The notes under the pieces were generated by a model. That model did no database searches and was not told the origin of the DNA. It saw only the letters and a list, made by a program, of their open reading frames with translations. A DNA stretch of 64,000 nucleotides. Source: an uncultured Olsenella sp. GTDB taxonomy: Bacteria; Actinomycetota; Coriobacteriia; Coriobacteriales; Atopobiaceae. The position numbers were made by a program, and so were the translations under genes. The stretch spans positions 1-64,000 of the forward strand of contig CAKUIF010000008.1 of assembly GCA_934660915.1 (NCBI GenBank), read 5' to 3'. Of this stretch, positions 8,778 to 17,476 are shown in pieces. The number at the start of each line of letters is the position of its first letter. The stretch's first letter is position 1.

Positions 8778-8811
8778 AAGGTGACTTAGAATGCGCTTAA
8801 AGTGACCTAGA
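8778..8811. promoter_or_regulatory. Candidate LytTR binding site, direct repeats
   Basis: Two 13-base direct repeats, AAGGTGACTTAGA and AAAGTGACCTAGA, sit exactly 21 bases apart (two helical turns) between the divergent GH3 and response-regulator genes. LytTR regulators characteristically bind paired direct repeats about 21 bases apart. The site ends 16 bases before the regulator start codon, so autoregulation is plausible. Confidence 0.55.
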
Positions 8812-8827
8812 TGAATGGAGACGGCGG

Positions 8828-9541
8828 ATGTACCGAGCGCTCATACTCGAGGACGACCCGGCGGCTGCCGACACCCTGCGCGCCCACCTTGCGCGCTTTG
8901 GTGCCGAGAAGGGCGTGCGCTTCCAAGTCGAGGTCTTGAACTCCACCCTCGAGCTCCTGGAGGGCGACCACCCGTGCGACATCTACTTCCTCGACATCGG
9001 CCTTCCCGGTATCAACGGCATGGAGGCAGCGCAAATCATCCGCCAAGCGGACGAGTCGACGCCGATCGTCTTTGTGACCGACCTCGCGCAGTACGCCGTG
9101 CGCGGCTACTCGGTCGATGCGCTCGACTTCATGCTCAAGCCCGTGCGCTACGAGGACTTCGCCCTGCGCATGGGTCGTGCTCTGCGCGCGCTGCAAAGAA
9201 ACGCGGGCGCCACCATCAGCCTGCCCACCGCCGAAGGACTGCGGATCGTTCGCCTGGCCGACATCATCTACGTCGAGATCCTCAAGCACGACCTGTACTG
9301 GCACATCGAGGGCGAGGCGGAGCCGATCCGTCAGCGCGGGTCGCTCAAGGCGGCAGAAGAGGAGCTCGGAACCCACAGCTTCTGCCGCATCGCGGCGAGC
9401 CACATCGTGAACATGGCCCACGTCGTCCGGCTCCGCGGCGCTGCCGTTACGATGAGCGACGGAACCGAGCTCGCGATCTCTCGCTCGCGCAAGGTGGAGG
9501 CGGCGACGGCACTCACGCGCTTCGCGGGTGCGGGCGCATGA
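8828..9541 (+). CDS. LytTR family response regulator (cassette 1)
   Basis: The 237-residue protein has an N-terminal receiver domain with acidic residues E8/D9, phospho-acceptor D56 (FLDIGLPG) and K104 (FMLKPV). A C-terminal LytTR DNA-binding domain covers about residues 135-235 and includes IVRLADIIYVEILKHDLYWH and CRIAASHIVNM. It should be phosphorylated by the kinase encoded next, whose ATG overlaps its stop codon. By position it is expected to control the divergent GH3 gene and probably itself. The ATG follows GGAG at seven bases. It is paralogous to the regulators at 44072 and 52443. Confidence 0.93.
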   Translation: MYRALILEDDPAAADTLRAHLARFGAEKGVRFQVEVLNSTLELLEGDHPCDIYFLDIGLPGINGMEAAQIIRQADESTPIVFVTDLAQYAVRGYSVDALDFMLKPVRYEDFALRMGRALRALQRNAGATISLPTAEGLRIVRLADIIYVEILKHDLYWHIEGEAEPIRQRGSLKAAEEELGTHSFCRIAASHIVNMAHVVRLRGAAVTMSDGTELAISRSRKVEAATALTRFAGAGA

Positions 9542-10914
9542 TGGGCGAGCTTACCGGCTGGATGGGCACCCAACTCGCAGATACCTCGCTTTACCTTGGG
9601 TTTATCTCGCTTGTGATCTCCTGCGGAACCGTCGTCGCCGCGATCCGCCTTTTCTCTCGAAGCCTTCCGCCGCGGACGCACTTCTTCGCACGCCTCGGCG
9701 GATTATTCGTTCTCTCCATTGTTGTCACGGAAGCGTTGAGCATCACCTTGATCGGCTACGGCAACCCCCTTAGCCCCGAAGGCGGCTATCTGGCGGCATT
9801 CCTGTGCTACACGGTGCTTCTATGCGGCTATATCGCCAGCGTCATGTGCGTAAGGCGTGCCTCCGTCTGGTCGGCAGTTTTTTGCGCGACCGCCGGCTAC
9901 ACCATCCAGAACCTGGCATCCGGCTCGATGGAGCTCTGCGCGCGGATCTTGCGTGAGGTGGGGATCGACCCCGGTACCCCCGCCGTCTACCTGCTCACCT
10001 ACGGCACCTGTATCCTCGCGTGCCTCGCCGGCGCTTACCGCCTCATGGCGCGCAAGATCGACGAAGAGGGGCTCGCGCAAGTCGAAAGCCATTCGATGGT
10101 GGCGATGATGCCCGTGGTGAGCCTGGTCATCATCGGCTTCGACGTGATGATCAAGGCGATGGACGGCGCCGGTCTTGTGCTCGGCTTCAGCGTGTTTTTG
10201 CGGCTTCTGCACGGGCTCGCTTGCGTGGCCACGCTCTGGGTCGAGTACCAGATGCTGTTCCGCCAACGCCTCGAGCATGACCGCGAGGTGGCCGAGCGGC
10301 TCCTGGCCGAGCACGACCGCCAGCTGCGCATGTCGCAGGAGAACATCGAGGCGATCAACATCAAGTGCCACGACCTGCGCCACCAGATCCGCGCGCTCGC
10401 CTCGGGCGGGACGGTCGTGGACGGCGCCGTGCTCGACGACCTCGCGCGCGAGGTGCGCATCTACGACTCCGGCGTAAAGACGGGCAACGAGGCGCTCGAC
10501 ACGATCCTTACCGAGAAGCGCCTGGTCTGCGAGTCGCGCGGCATCACACTCACCTGCATCGCGGACGGAAGCGCGCTCGCCCATGTGGCGCCCGCCGACC
10601 TCTACGCATTCTTTGGCAACGCGCTCGACAACGCCATCGAGGCCGCCAGCGAGCTCGCCGACCCGGCGCGGCGCACGATCACGCTCGTGGTCCGCCGCGC
10701 GATGGGGTGCGCGAGCATCCACGTGGAGAACTTCTACGAGGGGGCACGGCGCTTCTTGGCAGACGGGACGCCCCAGACGACCAAGGGCGACGAGGCGAAC
10801 CACGGGTTCGGGACGCGCTCGATGAGGCAGATCGCCGAGCGCTACGGCGGCAGCTTCGCGGCGGCGGCCGAGGACGGGACGTATCGCGTGGACGCGCTGA
10901 TCCCGCTGCCGTAG
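9538..10914 (+). CDS. AgrC-like sensor histidine kinase (cassette 1)
   Basis: This 458-residue GHKL kinase has about six transmembrane segments in residues 1-240, then a short coiled coil and the catalytic part. The motif ENIEAINIKCHDLRHQIR carries the probable phosphorylated His278. The N box is FFGNALDNAIEA (Asn361) and the G box is HGFGTRSM. The overlap of four bases (ATGA) with the response-regulator gene indicates translational coupling. The architecture matches quorum-sensing AgrC-type kinases, but no agrD or agrB gene is nearby, so the signal is unknown. The dimerisation region is nearly identical to those of the kinases at 44782 and 53156. Confidence 0.9.
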   Translation: MMGELTGWMGTQLADTSLYLGFISLVISCGTVVAAIRLFSRSLPPRTHFFARLGGLFVLSIVVTEALSITLIGYGNPLSPEGGYLAAFLCYTVLLCGYIASVMCVRRASVWSAVFCATAGYTIQNLASGSMELCARILREVGIDPGTPAVYLLTYGTCILACLAGAYRLMARKIDEEGLAQVESHSMVAMMPVVSLVIIGFDVMIKAMDGAGLVLGFSVFLRLLHGLACVATLWVEYQMLFRQRLEHDREVAERLLAEHDRQLRMSQENIEAINIKCHDLRHQIRALASGGTVVDGAVLDDLAREVRIYDSGVKTGNEALDTILTEKRLVCESRGITLTCIADGSALAHVAPADLYAFFGNALDNAIEAASELADPARRTITLVVRRAMGCASIHVENFYEGARRFLADGTPQTTKGDEANHGFGTRSMRQIAERYGGSFAAAAEDGTYRVDALIPLP

Positions 10915-10959
10915 CGCAGGCGCGGCGGGCTTGCGGTGGGGCGCACTTCTTGCCCACAA

Positions 10960-11026
10960 AATAACGCGCAAGTTTGACTTCAACGGCGCGAAAAATCGCC
11001 TCTTGACGTCAAACTTGCGTGTTATT
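10960..11026. repeat. Family B palindromic element, copy 2
   Basis: This copy has the same 67-base length and 24-base arms as the copy at 5711-5777, with a few substitutions (for example TTTGACTTCAA in the left arm). It is again preceded by CTTCTTGCC and followed by a near-match to GGCAAGAAG. It lies 45 bases after the kinase stop codon and forms the right boundary of cassette 1. Confidence 0.9.
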
Positions 11027-11162
11027 CGTCCGGCAGCAAGAAGCCCGCGACGCCGCAGATGCCTAGCGGTTTCGTGTGCAGGCCTCATCAGGCCCCAAAC
11101 CCCGCCCATGACGTGGCAGAATACGGGAATGACTCACAATCCGCCCGCACTTTGGAGGAAGA

Positions 11163-12833
11163 ATGCCCGAGGCAATCCGCAAGGTCAACGTCATTGGCCA
11201 CCTCAACCCCGACACCGACAGCATCTGCTCGGCAATCGCCTACGCCTACCTTAAGAACAAGGCCGGCGACACCAACATCTACGAGGCCCGCCGCGCCGGC
11301 GCCGTCAACCGCGAGACCGCCTTCGCGCTCAAGCACTTCGGCTTCGCCGAGCCCCCGCTGATCACCACCGTGACCCCGCAGATCAAGGACACCGAGGTCC
11401 AGAAGCAGGACGGCATCGACGCCGAGACGAGTCTGTTCGAGGCTTGGAGCGTCATGCGCGAGACCAAGACCGACACCCTCTCGATCACCGACGGCAACGA
11501 CAACCTGCTCGGCCTCATCGCCACCAAGGACATCGCCAACGCCAACCTCGACATCTTCGACATCGAGGTCCTGGGCAGCTCCAAGACCAAGTACGCCAAC
11601 ATCGTCTCCACCCTCAACGGCCAGATGATCCTCGGCGACCCCGAGGCGCGCGTCATGTCCGGCAGCCTGCGCGTGGGCACCACGCCCGAGATGATGGAGG
11701 ACACCGTCAAGGCCGGCGACCTCGTCCTGGTGACCAACCGCTACGAGACCCAGCAGTTCGCCGTCGGCTCCGACGCCAGCTGCATCGTCGTCTGCTGCGG
11801 CGCGCACGTCTCCAACCAGGTCAGGGAGTCCGCCGAGCGCCACGGCTGCACCATCATCGCCACGCCCTACGACACCTACGCCGCCGCGCGCCTGATCTGC
11901 ATGTCCATCCCGGTCCGCGCAAAGATGATCCCCGAGAAGAACACCATCAAGTTCAGCGTGAACACCGCCGTCGACGACGCAAAGAAGACCATCGCGAGCT
12001 CGCGCCACCGCTTCTTCCCCGTCATCGACGAGGACGGCAAGTACGTGGGCCTCGTCAACACCCCGAGCCTGCTCACCGCAAAGAAGAAGCACGTCATCCT
12101 CGTCGACCACAACGAGCGCAGCCAGGCGGTCGAGGGCCTCGAGCAGGCCGAGATCATGGAGATCATCGACCACCACCGCATCGGCTCCATCGAGACCGAG
12201 GCCCCCGCGCTCTTCCGCAACATGCCCGTGGGCTGCACGAGCACCATCATCTACCAGATGTTCAAGGAGTCCGGCATCGAGATCCCGAAGAACATCGCCG
12301 GCCTCATGCTTTCGGCTATCATGTCCGACACCCTCGCCTTCCGCTCCCCCACCTGCACTTCGATGGACGTCAACGCCGGCGAGGCGCTCGCCGAGCTCTG
12401 CGGCGAGGACATCCCCACCTACTCCGACGCCATGTTCGAGGCCGGTGCCGACCTCACCGGCCGCTCCGCCGACGAGGTCTTCCACCAGGACTTCAAGGTC
12501 TTCTCGCGCGGAAACGCCAAGTTCGGCGTGGGCCAGGGCTCCTTCATGACCGAGAACTCCCGCAAGGCCGCCGAGAAGCTCGTCGGGCCCTACCTCAAGG
12601 AGGCCGCGGCCAACGAGGAGCTCCCGCTCGTCTTCTACATGTTCACCGACGTGAAGACCTCCACCACCGAGCTGCTCTACTTCGGCGAGGGCGCCGAGGA
12701 CGTCATCCGCCGCGCCTGGGGCGTCGAGGTCAAGGACGGCATGGCCGTGCTTCCGGGCGTCGTCTCCCGCAAGAAGCAGATGGTGCCGCCGCTCATGGCT
12801 ACCTTCCAGAAGATCCAGGAGGAGCAGGACTAG
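11163..12833 (+). CDS. ppaC: Manganese-dependent inorganic pyrophosphatase with CBS/DRTGG domains
   Basis: This family II (DHH) pyrophosphatase hydrolyses pyrophosphate to phosphate and is regulated by adenine nucleotides. The 556-residue protein starts with VIGHLNPDTDS (first metal-binding motif). A CBS domain pair is split by a DRTGG-like insert in about residues 70-310. The catalytic DHH motif (IIDHHRIGS) is at about residue 337, and the C-terminal DHHA2 domain includes TSTTELLYFG. The insert makes it the regulatory, nucleotide-sensing type found in clostridia and Coriobacteria. The ATG follows GGAGGAAG. Its stop codon overlaps the start of the next gene by one base. Confidence 0.93.
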   Translation: MPEAIRKVNVIGHLNPDTDSICSAIAYAYLKNKAGDTNIYEARRAGAVNRETAFALKHFGFAEPPLITTVTPQIKDTEVQKQDGIDAETSLFEAWSVMRETKTDTLSITDGNDNLLGLIATKDIANANLDIFDIEVLGSSKTKYANIVSTLNGQMILGDPEARVMSGSLRVGTTPEMMEDTVKAGDLVLVTNRYETQQFAVGSDASCIVVCCGAHVSNQVRESAERHGCTIIATPYDTYAAARLICMSIPVRAKMIPEKNTIKFSVNTAVDDAKKTIASSRHRFFPVIDEDGKYVGLVNTPSLLTAKKKHVILVDHNERSQAVEGLEQAEIMEIIDHHRIGSIETEAPALFRNMPVGCTSTIIYQMFKESGIEIPKNIAGLMLSAIMSDTLAFRSPTCTSMDVNAGEALAELCGEDIPTYSDAMFEAGADLTGRSADEVFHQDFKVFSRGNAKFGVGQGSFMTENSRKAAEKLVGPYLKEAAANEELPLVFYMFTDVKTSTTELLYFGEGAEDVIRRAWGVEVKDGMAVLPGVVSRKKQMVPPLMATFQKIQEEQD

Positions 12834-13492
12834 TGTCCGATCCCCGCACCATAATCGGCGCAACGGACCCGCGCGGTGGCATCGCCTCGCGCGGGTCCTC
12901 CTTCCTCGCCGTGGTCTCCCGCATGCGCTACATCGACCGCTGGGCCCTCATGCGCAGCTCGCGCGCCGAGAACCTCGCCGAGCACTCGCTCGACGTCGCC
13001 ATGATCGCGCACATGCTGTGCGTGCTGGGTCGCGTCCGCCACGGCCGCGACCTCGACGCCGACCGCGCCGCGCTCATCGGCCTGTACCACGACGCGAGCG
13101 AGATCATCACCGGCGACATGCCGACGCCCGTCAAGTACCACGACCCGGCGATCCTCGACGCGTACAAGGCCGTCGAGGCGGGCGCCGAGCAGCGGCTCCT
13201 CGATACCCTGCCCGACGACATCCGCCCGGCCTACGAGCCGGTATTCGTCCCTGCGGACGGCGATGAGAACGACAACGACGCCTACCTCCGCCGCCTCGTC
13301 AAGGCCGCCGACAAGATCTCGGCGCTGATCAAGTGCGTCGACGAGCTGCGCGCCGGCAACCGCGAGTTCGAGAGCGCCGAGAAGACCTGCCGCGCCGCGG
13401 TGGACGAGCTTACCGCCGAGCTTCCCGAGGTCGCCGACTTCGTCGCCGAATTCCTCCCCGGCTACGGCTCCACCCTCGACGAACTCCTGTAA
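12833..13492 (+). CDS. HD-domain 5'-nucleotidase, YfbR-like
   Basis: The 219-residue protein belongs to the HD phosphohydrolases similar to YfbR, which dephosphorylates deoxyribonucleoside 5'-monophosphates with a divalent metal. Visible metal ligands are the His in AEHSLDVAMIAHML and the HD pair in GLYHDASEIITGDMPTPVKYH. A further Asp lies in VKAADKISALIKC. The start is a GTG that overlaps the ppaC stop codon by one base (TAGTG), so translation is coupled. The pairing with a pyrophosphatase suggests nucleotide-pool housekeeping. The N-terminus is about 20 residues longer than in E. coli YfbR. Confidence 0.85.
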   Translation: MSDPRTIIGATDPRGGIASRGSSFLAVVSRMRYIDRWALMRSSRAENLAEHSLDVAMIAHMLCVLGRVRHGRDLDADRAALIGLYHDASEIITGDMPTPVKYHDPAILDAYKAVEAGAEQRLLDTLPDDIRPAYEPVFVPADGDENDNDAYLRRLVKAADKISALIKCVDELRAGNREFESAEKTCRAAVDELTAELPEVADFVAEFLPGYGSTLDELL

Positions 13493-13493
13493 C

Positions 13494-13589
13494 TGGGACA
13501 AAAGGGACGGGGGATTTTGTCCCAAATTGTGGAGATACTCCTTCCCGCCGCCACAAATTGGGACAAAATCCCCCGTCCCTTTTGTCCCA
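13494..13589. repeat. Family A repeats as inverted pair (REPIN-like)
   Basis: Two 31-base family A hairpins (13494-13524 and 13559-13589) face each other. The match extends a further eight bases inward (AATTGTGG and its complement), giving 39-base perfect inverted arms around an 18-base centre. The pair begins one base after the nucleotidase stop codon and ends 21 bases before trmB. The arrangement is that of a REP doublet, or REPIN. Confidence 0.9.
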
Positions 13590-13610
13590 ACCCGCTAGAT
13601 AAGGACCCAC

Positions 13611-14447
13611 ATGCACGGACTGCACGCGCGCCTGCCCAAGAACTTCGTCCTCGAGGAGCGCCTCGAGCGCTACCGCGATTGCATCGAGCCGGACCCCTAC
13701 TCCTGGGCCGGCGCCTGGGCTGCCGCCTGCGCGCCCGCCGGCAGCAAAGCGTTCTCGGAGGTCCGCCTCGACCTCGGCTGCGGCAAGGGCTCCTTTACCG
13801 TCGAGGCCGCGCGCCGCGAGCCCGACGTGCTGTTCATCGGCATGGACTCCGAGCCCATCTGCATCGCCTACGCCGCGCAGCGCGGCTTCGAGTCGGGGCT
13901 GCCCAACGTCATCTTTGTCCCCGGCACCGGCATGCGCATCCGCGAGATGTTTGCCCCCGGCGAGCTGGGCGTCATTTACCTCAACTTCCCCACGCCCTTC
14001 CCGCGCAAGCGCGACTCGGCCGGCAGGCTCGTCAACCTCGAGCGCCTCATGGACTACCGAGAGGTCCTCGTGCCCGGCGGGGAGGTGCGCCTGCGCACCG
14101 ACAGCCAGCCGCTCTTTGACTTCGCGCTCACGCAGGTTCCTCTTGCCGGATACGAGATCGAGTGGCAAAGCCGCGACGCGCGCGCAGAGCGCCCCGACGA
14201 CCCCATGAGCGAGTACGAAGAGCGCCTGGGCGCGCAAGGCGCCCGCGTGAACTCCTACGTCACCGTGCCCGGGCCCGCGCCAGAAAACCCCGTGCAGACC
14301 GCCGAGATGAGCCTCGCCGCCTACATCCCCGACGACCTCACGAGCTTCGACGCCTACGCGCCGCACGGCATGCAGGGCACCATCGAGAACCTGCGCAACC
14401 GCGCCGCCAAGGACGGCGGCGACTGGAGCCGCGGCATCACGCTGTAG
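13611..14447 (+). CDS. trmB: tRNA (guanine46-N7)-methyltransferase, TrmB family
   Basis: TrmB methylates G46 in the variable loop of tRNAs with S-adenosylmethionine. The 278-residue protein has the SAM-binding glycine loop LDLGCGKGSF and the acidic residue at the next strand (FIGMD). The family signature YLNFPTPFPRKRD corresponds to the usual YLNFPDPWPKKRH, and a C-terminal RTDSQPLFD segment follows. It is longer than typical TrmB (about 215-240) because of a C-terminal extension of some 60 residues. The Asp-to-Thr and Trp-to-Phe changes in the signature are unusual, so activity should not be taken for granted. It is preceded by the family A repeat pair. Confidence 0.85.
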   Translation: MHGLHARLPKNFVLEERLERYRDCIEPDPYSWAGAWAAACAPAGSKAFSEVRLDLGCGKGSFTVEAARREPDVLFIGMDSEPICIAYAAQRGFESGLPNVIFVPGTGMRIREMFAPGELGVIYLNFPTPFPRKRDSAGRLVNLERLMDYREVLVPGGEVRLRTDSQPLFDFALTQVPLAGYEIEWQSRDARAERPDDPMSEYEERLGAQGARVNSYVTVPGPAPENPVQTAEMSLAAYIPDDLTSFDAYAPHGMQGTIENLRNRAAKDGGDWSRGITL

Positions 14448-14531
14448 GCGCCATCCCCAAACAACACCCCAACAGCAATCGGGCGGCCGCAAGGCCGCCC
14501 GAGCTGTATTCCGCCGCTCTATTCCGATTCT

Positions 14532-15401
14532 TTACTCCGGCAAGAAGCCCTCGAAGATGACGACCGCCCCGGCCGCCTCGGCGGCGCGCAGGTCCTGCTC
14601 GTTGCGCACCGTCCACACCACGAGGTGCCCGCCCAGAACATCGCACGAGAGGCGGACGGCGGGGTTGTCGCGGTCGGAGAATCGATACGCCACGAAGTCC
14701 GGCCTCGTGGCCACGTTGGAAAGAAGCGCCGTCCCGCCCACGCGCTCATACAGCGGGCGCTCGCGCTCGGGCCAGTAATTCCACGCGAGCTGGCCGCGAA
14801 TCACCTCTGGGCGATTCTGGCGCATCCACGCGACCGCATGCGGGTCGAAGCTCTCGACGCAGTACCGCACGAGGTGATCGTCGAGGCAGCGCATGACGCG
14901 CTCGCAGAGCTCGGCGTAATTGCCGTTATGGACCTTGATTTCCACGATCACGGGCGCCGGCATCTCGAACTCGCCCGTCGGGTCGCAGTCGAAGACCGAG
15001 AGCACCTCATCGAAGGTGGGAATCTGCTCGTCGGTATCCAGAAGACGGCATTCGCGCAGCTCGGAGAGGGTCATCTCCTCGACGATGCCGTCACGCCCGC
15101 ACATGCGGCGAATATCTGAGTCGTGGATCACGACGAGCTCTCCGTCGGCGGTCAGGTGCACGTCGAGCTCCACGCCGAAGCCGAACTCGCGCGCGCGGAG
15201 AAACGCCGCCATCGAGTTCTCGGGGACCCCCTCGCAGTGCAGGCCGCGGTGCGCGTACCGGTAGCGCGCGATCTCGCGCCACTGCTGGTCGATCACGGGG
15301 TCGCCGTGGCGGGGCGCCACAAGCGCGCAGGTCAGGCCCGCCGCCGCGACCGCGGACCCCACGGCGACCGCCGCGCAGCCCAGGATATTCTTTGCCTTCA
15401 T
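14532..15401 (-). CDS. Glycerophosphodiester phosphodiesterase
   Basis: GDPD enzymes hydrolyse glycerophosphodiesters to glycerol 3-phosphate and an alcohol. The 289-residue protein has an N-terminal hydrophobic segment (about residues 6-28) that should anchor or export it. The GDPD signature follows: YAHRGLHCEGVPENS with the catalytic His, GFGVELDVHLTADGELVVIHD with Glu/Asp metal ligands and the second His, and VIVEIKVH. The C-terminal GGHLVVWTVRN is also typical. The ATG at 15401 has GGAGG at seven bases; an upstream TTG is less likely. A perfect ten-base hairpin lies just before the gene. Confidence 0.9.
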   Translation of the reverse strand: MKAKNILGCAAVAVGSAVAAAGLTCALVAPRHGDPVIDQQWREIARYRYAHRGLHCEGVPENSMAAFLRAREFGFGVELDVHLTADGELVVIHDSDIRRMCGRDGIVEEMTLSELRECRLLDTDEQIPTFDEVLSVFDCDPTGEFEMPAPVIVEIKVHNGNYAELCERVMRCLDDHLVRYCVESFDPHAVAWMRQNRPEVIRGQLAWNYWPERERPLYERVGGTALLSNVATRPDFVAYRFSDRDNPAVRLSCDVLGGHLVVWTVRNEQDLRAAEAAGAVVIFEGFLPE

Positions 15402-15414
15402 ATTCAAGCCTCCA

Positions 15415-15441
15415 TGGCAAGAAGAAGCGCCCTTCTTGCCA
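15415..15441. repeat. Paired CTTCTTGCC nonamers forming a hairpin
   Basis: TGGCAAGAAG and its exact complement CTTCTTGCCA are separated by seven bases upstream of the GDPD gene. This is an inverted pair of the nonamer that recurs about 30 times across the window. Confidence 0.8.
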
Positions 15442-15648
15442 GTGTTAAGCGAATGTAATGGGACTTAGTATGCCACGAGAGGGTCCGGGGGCGCATCGCC
15501 GCGGCCCGGCGACTGGCCGGAGGGCCTTCAGCCTCCCATCTGCCGACGCCGGACGACATTCACAGTATTTGGGTAGTAAGGTAGAGAGTCGAAAACCGCG
15601 CGCGGCGAGCCTTCGCGTTCGCCGCGCCCTCGCGCGAAAGGGCCAAAC

Positions 15649-17388
15649 ATGTCGCAAATCAAGCCCGGCCACCGCCTATACCTGTATCGATTGTTCCGCC
15701 GCGAGCTCGGCGTCGGAAAGCAGACCGCCCTCGCCCGCGCGGCCGAGGTGCTCGAGGCAGACGGCCTCGCCCCCGCCGACCTTGGCTTCGACGATGCCCG
15801 CAGCCTCTTTGAGGAGCTCGACGAGTGCATCAAGGTCACCGTTTTCAAGAAGGGCGCCGTCTTTGTGACCGTGCTCGCCAACGAGGAGTACGAACAGGCG
15901 CTCGACCGTGCCGAGAAGAACGGGGGCAAGAATCCCGCCGGCGCGAAGTCGTTCAAGCGACAGCGCGGCGTGAAGAACGTGAAGCCGCTGCGTCCGAAGC
16001 ACATCGAACCGGAGCCTGAACCGGAACCCGAACCGGAGCCGGAGCCCGAGATTGAGGCCGCGCCGGAGCCGGAAGCGGCGCCCGAGGTCGAGCCGGGGCC
16101 CGAGCCGGCGGTCGCAGCCGAAGAGGATCTCGCCGCCGAGCCCGCAATCGAGGCGCAGGCAGAGCCCGAGGTCGCGGCCCCGCAGGAAGTCGAGCCCGCT
16201 CCGGAGGCGGCGCCCGAGGACGAGGCATACGAGGTGCTCGCCGCCGATCCAGAGCCGGAACCTGCGCCCGAGCCGTCCATTAAGTTCACCATCACCTACG
16301 CCCCCGAGCCGATTGAGCAGGGCATCGCCCCCGACCCGCTGCCCGAGGCAACGGCCGATGAGGCGCCGGCCGAGGAACCCGCGGCGCCCGCGACCCCGCG
16401 CCCTTCTCGCCCGGCACGCCCGGCACGCCCGGCAAACAACCTCCCGCAGGACTTCTATGCCGACGTCATCGTCACCGACGAGCCGCTCTCGGCCCTCTAC
16501 CAGGTGCTTCCCCTCGAGGTCGATCCGGTGGCCACGCTCGAGGAGGATTTCCGCATCGCCCGGTCGACCGGCACCCTCGACGGGACGCGCAGCGAGGTCA
16601 GCTTCCCCATGCGCTTCCAGCGCAGGGACGGCTCCCCCGTCATGGTCACGCTGCGCCGCCGCGCCCGCGCCGTCACCGGTAAGCACTGGACGCTCGCGAG
16701 CATCGACGCCGACGCGCCCGAGGAGATCGGCATGGGCGCCCTTGAGCGCAAGGCCGCCGGTCCCTGGGCCGCCTTTGCAAACGACGACCAGCTCAAGGAC
16801 GCGACGAGCCCCGAGGCGGAGCTCGCGCAGTTCGCCGTGCTCGGCTCCTGGGACAAGCTCCTCGAGGAGCTCTCCGCGCTGGCCGCCCCCGAGGACTGGG
16901 GAGAAGGGCGCGCCCTTCTTCGTGACTACCTCGCCATGCGGTATCGCCGCGTCGCGCGCGAGCGCCTGGTCTCGATGGCGGACGACGGGTCTTCGGCCGC
17001 CTTCGACACGGGGCTTCTTTCCACCGACGGCGAGCCCATCGCCGCCATCCTCGAGCCGCACGACGGGGACATCCACTGGGAGCTCACATGCTTCTCGGTA
17101 AACGCCCAGGCTCGCCCGGCGACGTGGCCGCAGATGCCCGAGGCCGGCCAGATTGCGCGCGAGCTCCTCGAAACGGGAGACCCCGCGCTGCGCCGCGCCG
17201 CCGCGCTCGTCGCCCGCAGCCCCCGTGTGGCCACGCAGGCCTACGACGCCGTGAACGACGCCGTCTACGTGCTTGTTCCCGTCGACGGGCAGGCGTACGC
17301 CCTCGGCTACGGGCCCGTCGAGGCTGCGGCGGCGCGAGCCTGCGCGCGCGTGGTCAGCGCCGACCAGCCCGCCTGGCTGGGCAAGTAG
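15649..17388 (+). CDS. LOTUS-like/DUF3825 protein with Glu-Pro repeat linker
   Basis: The 579-residue protein has three parts. Residues 1-85 form a small helical domain whose pattern (GFDDARSLFEELDECIKVTV, then a beta hairpin) resembles OST-HTH/LOTUS RNA-binding domains. Residues about 117-275 are a low-complexity linker of Glu-Pro repeats rich in Ala. The C-terminal part (about 405-579) resembles DUF3825, with FDTGLLSTDGEPIAAIL, HWELTCFSVN and a late ALGYGP segment. LOTUS and DUF3825 domains occur together in other proteins predicted to act in RNA metabolism. There is no signal peptide, so it should be cytoplasmic. The gene is monocistronic with a strong terminator. The domain calls come from pattern recognition and are moderate. 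Confidence 0.6.
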   Translation: MSQIKPGHRLYLYRLFRRELGVGKQTALARAAEVLEADGLAPADLGFDDARSLFEELDECIKVTVFKKGAVFVTVLANEEYEQALDRAEKNGGKNPAGAKSFKRQRGVKNVKPLRPKHIEPEPEPEPEPEPEPEIEAAPEPEAAPEVEPGPEPAVAAEEDLAAEPAIEAQAEPEVAAPQEVEPAPEAAPEDEAYEVLAADPEPEPAPEPSIKFTITYAPEPIEQGIAPDPLPEATADEAPAEEPAAPATPRPSRPARPARPANNLPQDFYADVIVTDEPLSALYQVLPLEVDPVATLEEDFRIARSTGTLDGTRSEVSFPMRFQRRDGSPVMVTLRRRARAVTGKHWTLASIDADAPEEIGMGALERKAAGPWAAFANDDQLKDATSPEAELAQFAVLGSWDKLLEELSALAAPEDWGEGRALLRDYLAMRYRRVARERLVSMADDGSSAAFDTGLLSTDGEPIAAILEPHDGDIHWELTCFSVNAQARPATWPQMPEAGQIARELLETGDPALRRAAALVARSPRVATQAYDAVNDAVYVLVPVDGQAYALGYGPVEAAAARACARVVSADQPAWLGK

Positions 17389-17408
17389 AGAGCACGGAGT
17401 CAAACGCG

Positions 17409-17442
17409 AACGCCGCCCCTCCTTCACTCGGAGGGGCGGCGT
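17409..17442. terminator. Bidirectional intrinsic terminator
   Basis: A 12-base GC-rich stem (CGCCGCCCCTCC and its complement, with flanking AA/TT) closes a short loop and is followed by TTTT. It lies between the convergent DUF3825 gene and the ammonium transporter gene. Confidence 0.9.
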
Positions 17443-17476
17443 TTTCCATACCGTTGGTTTATCGGCCGTCCGGCCG

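Noticed and set aside
8828..10914. A complete agr quorum-sensing locus
   Set aside because: The kinase and LytTR regulator resemble AgrC/AgrA, but no AgrB protease or AgrD peptide gene was found in any frame around the three pairs.
13494..13589. Possible short CRISPR array
   Set aside because: There are only two copies and they are inverted, not direct; no cas gene is present. The structure is a repeat doublet.
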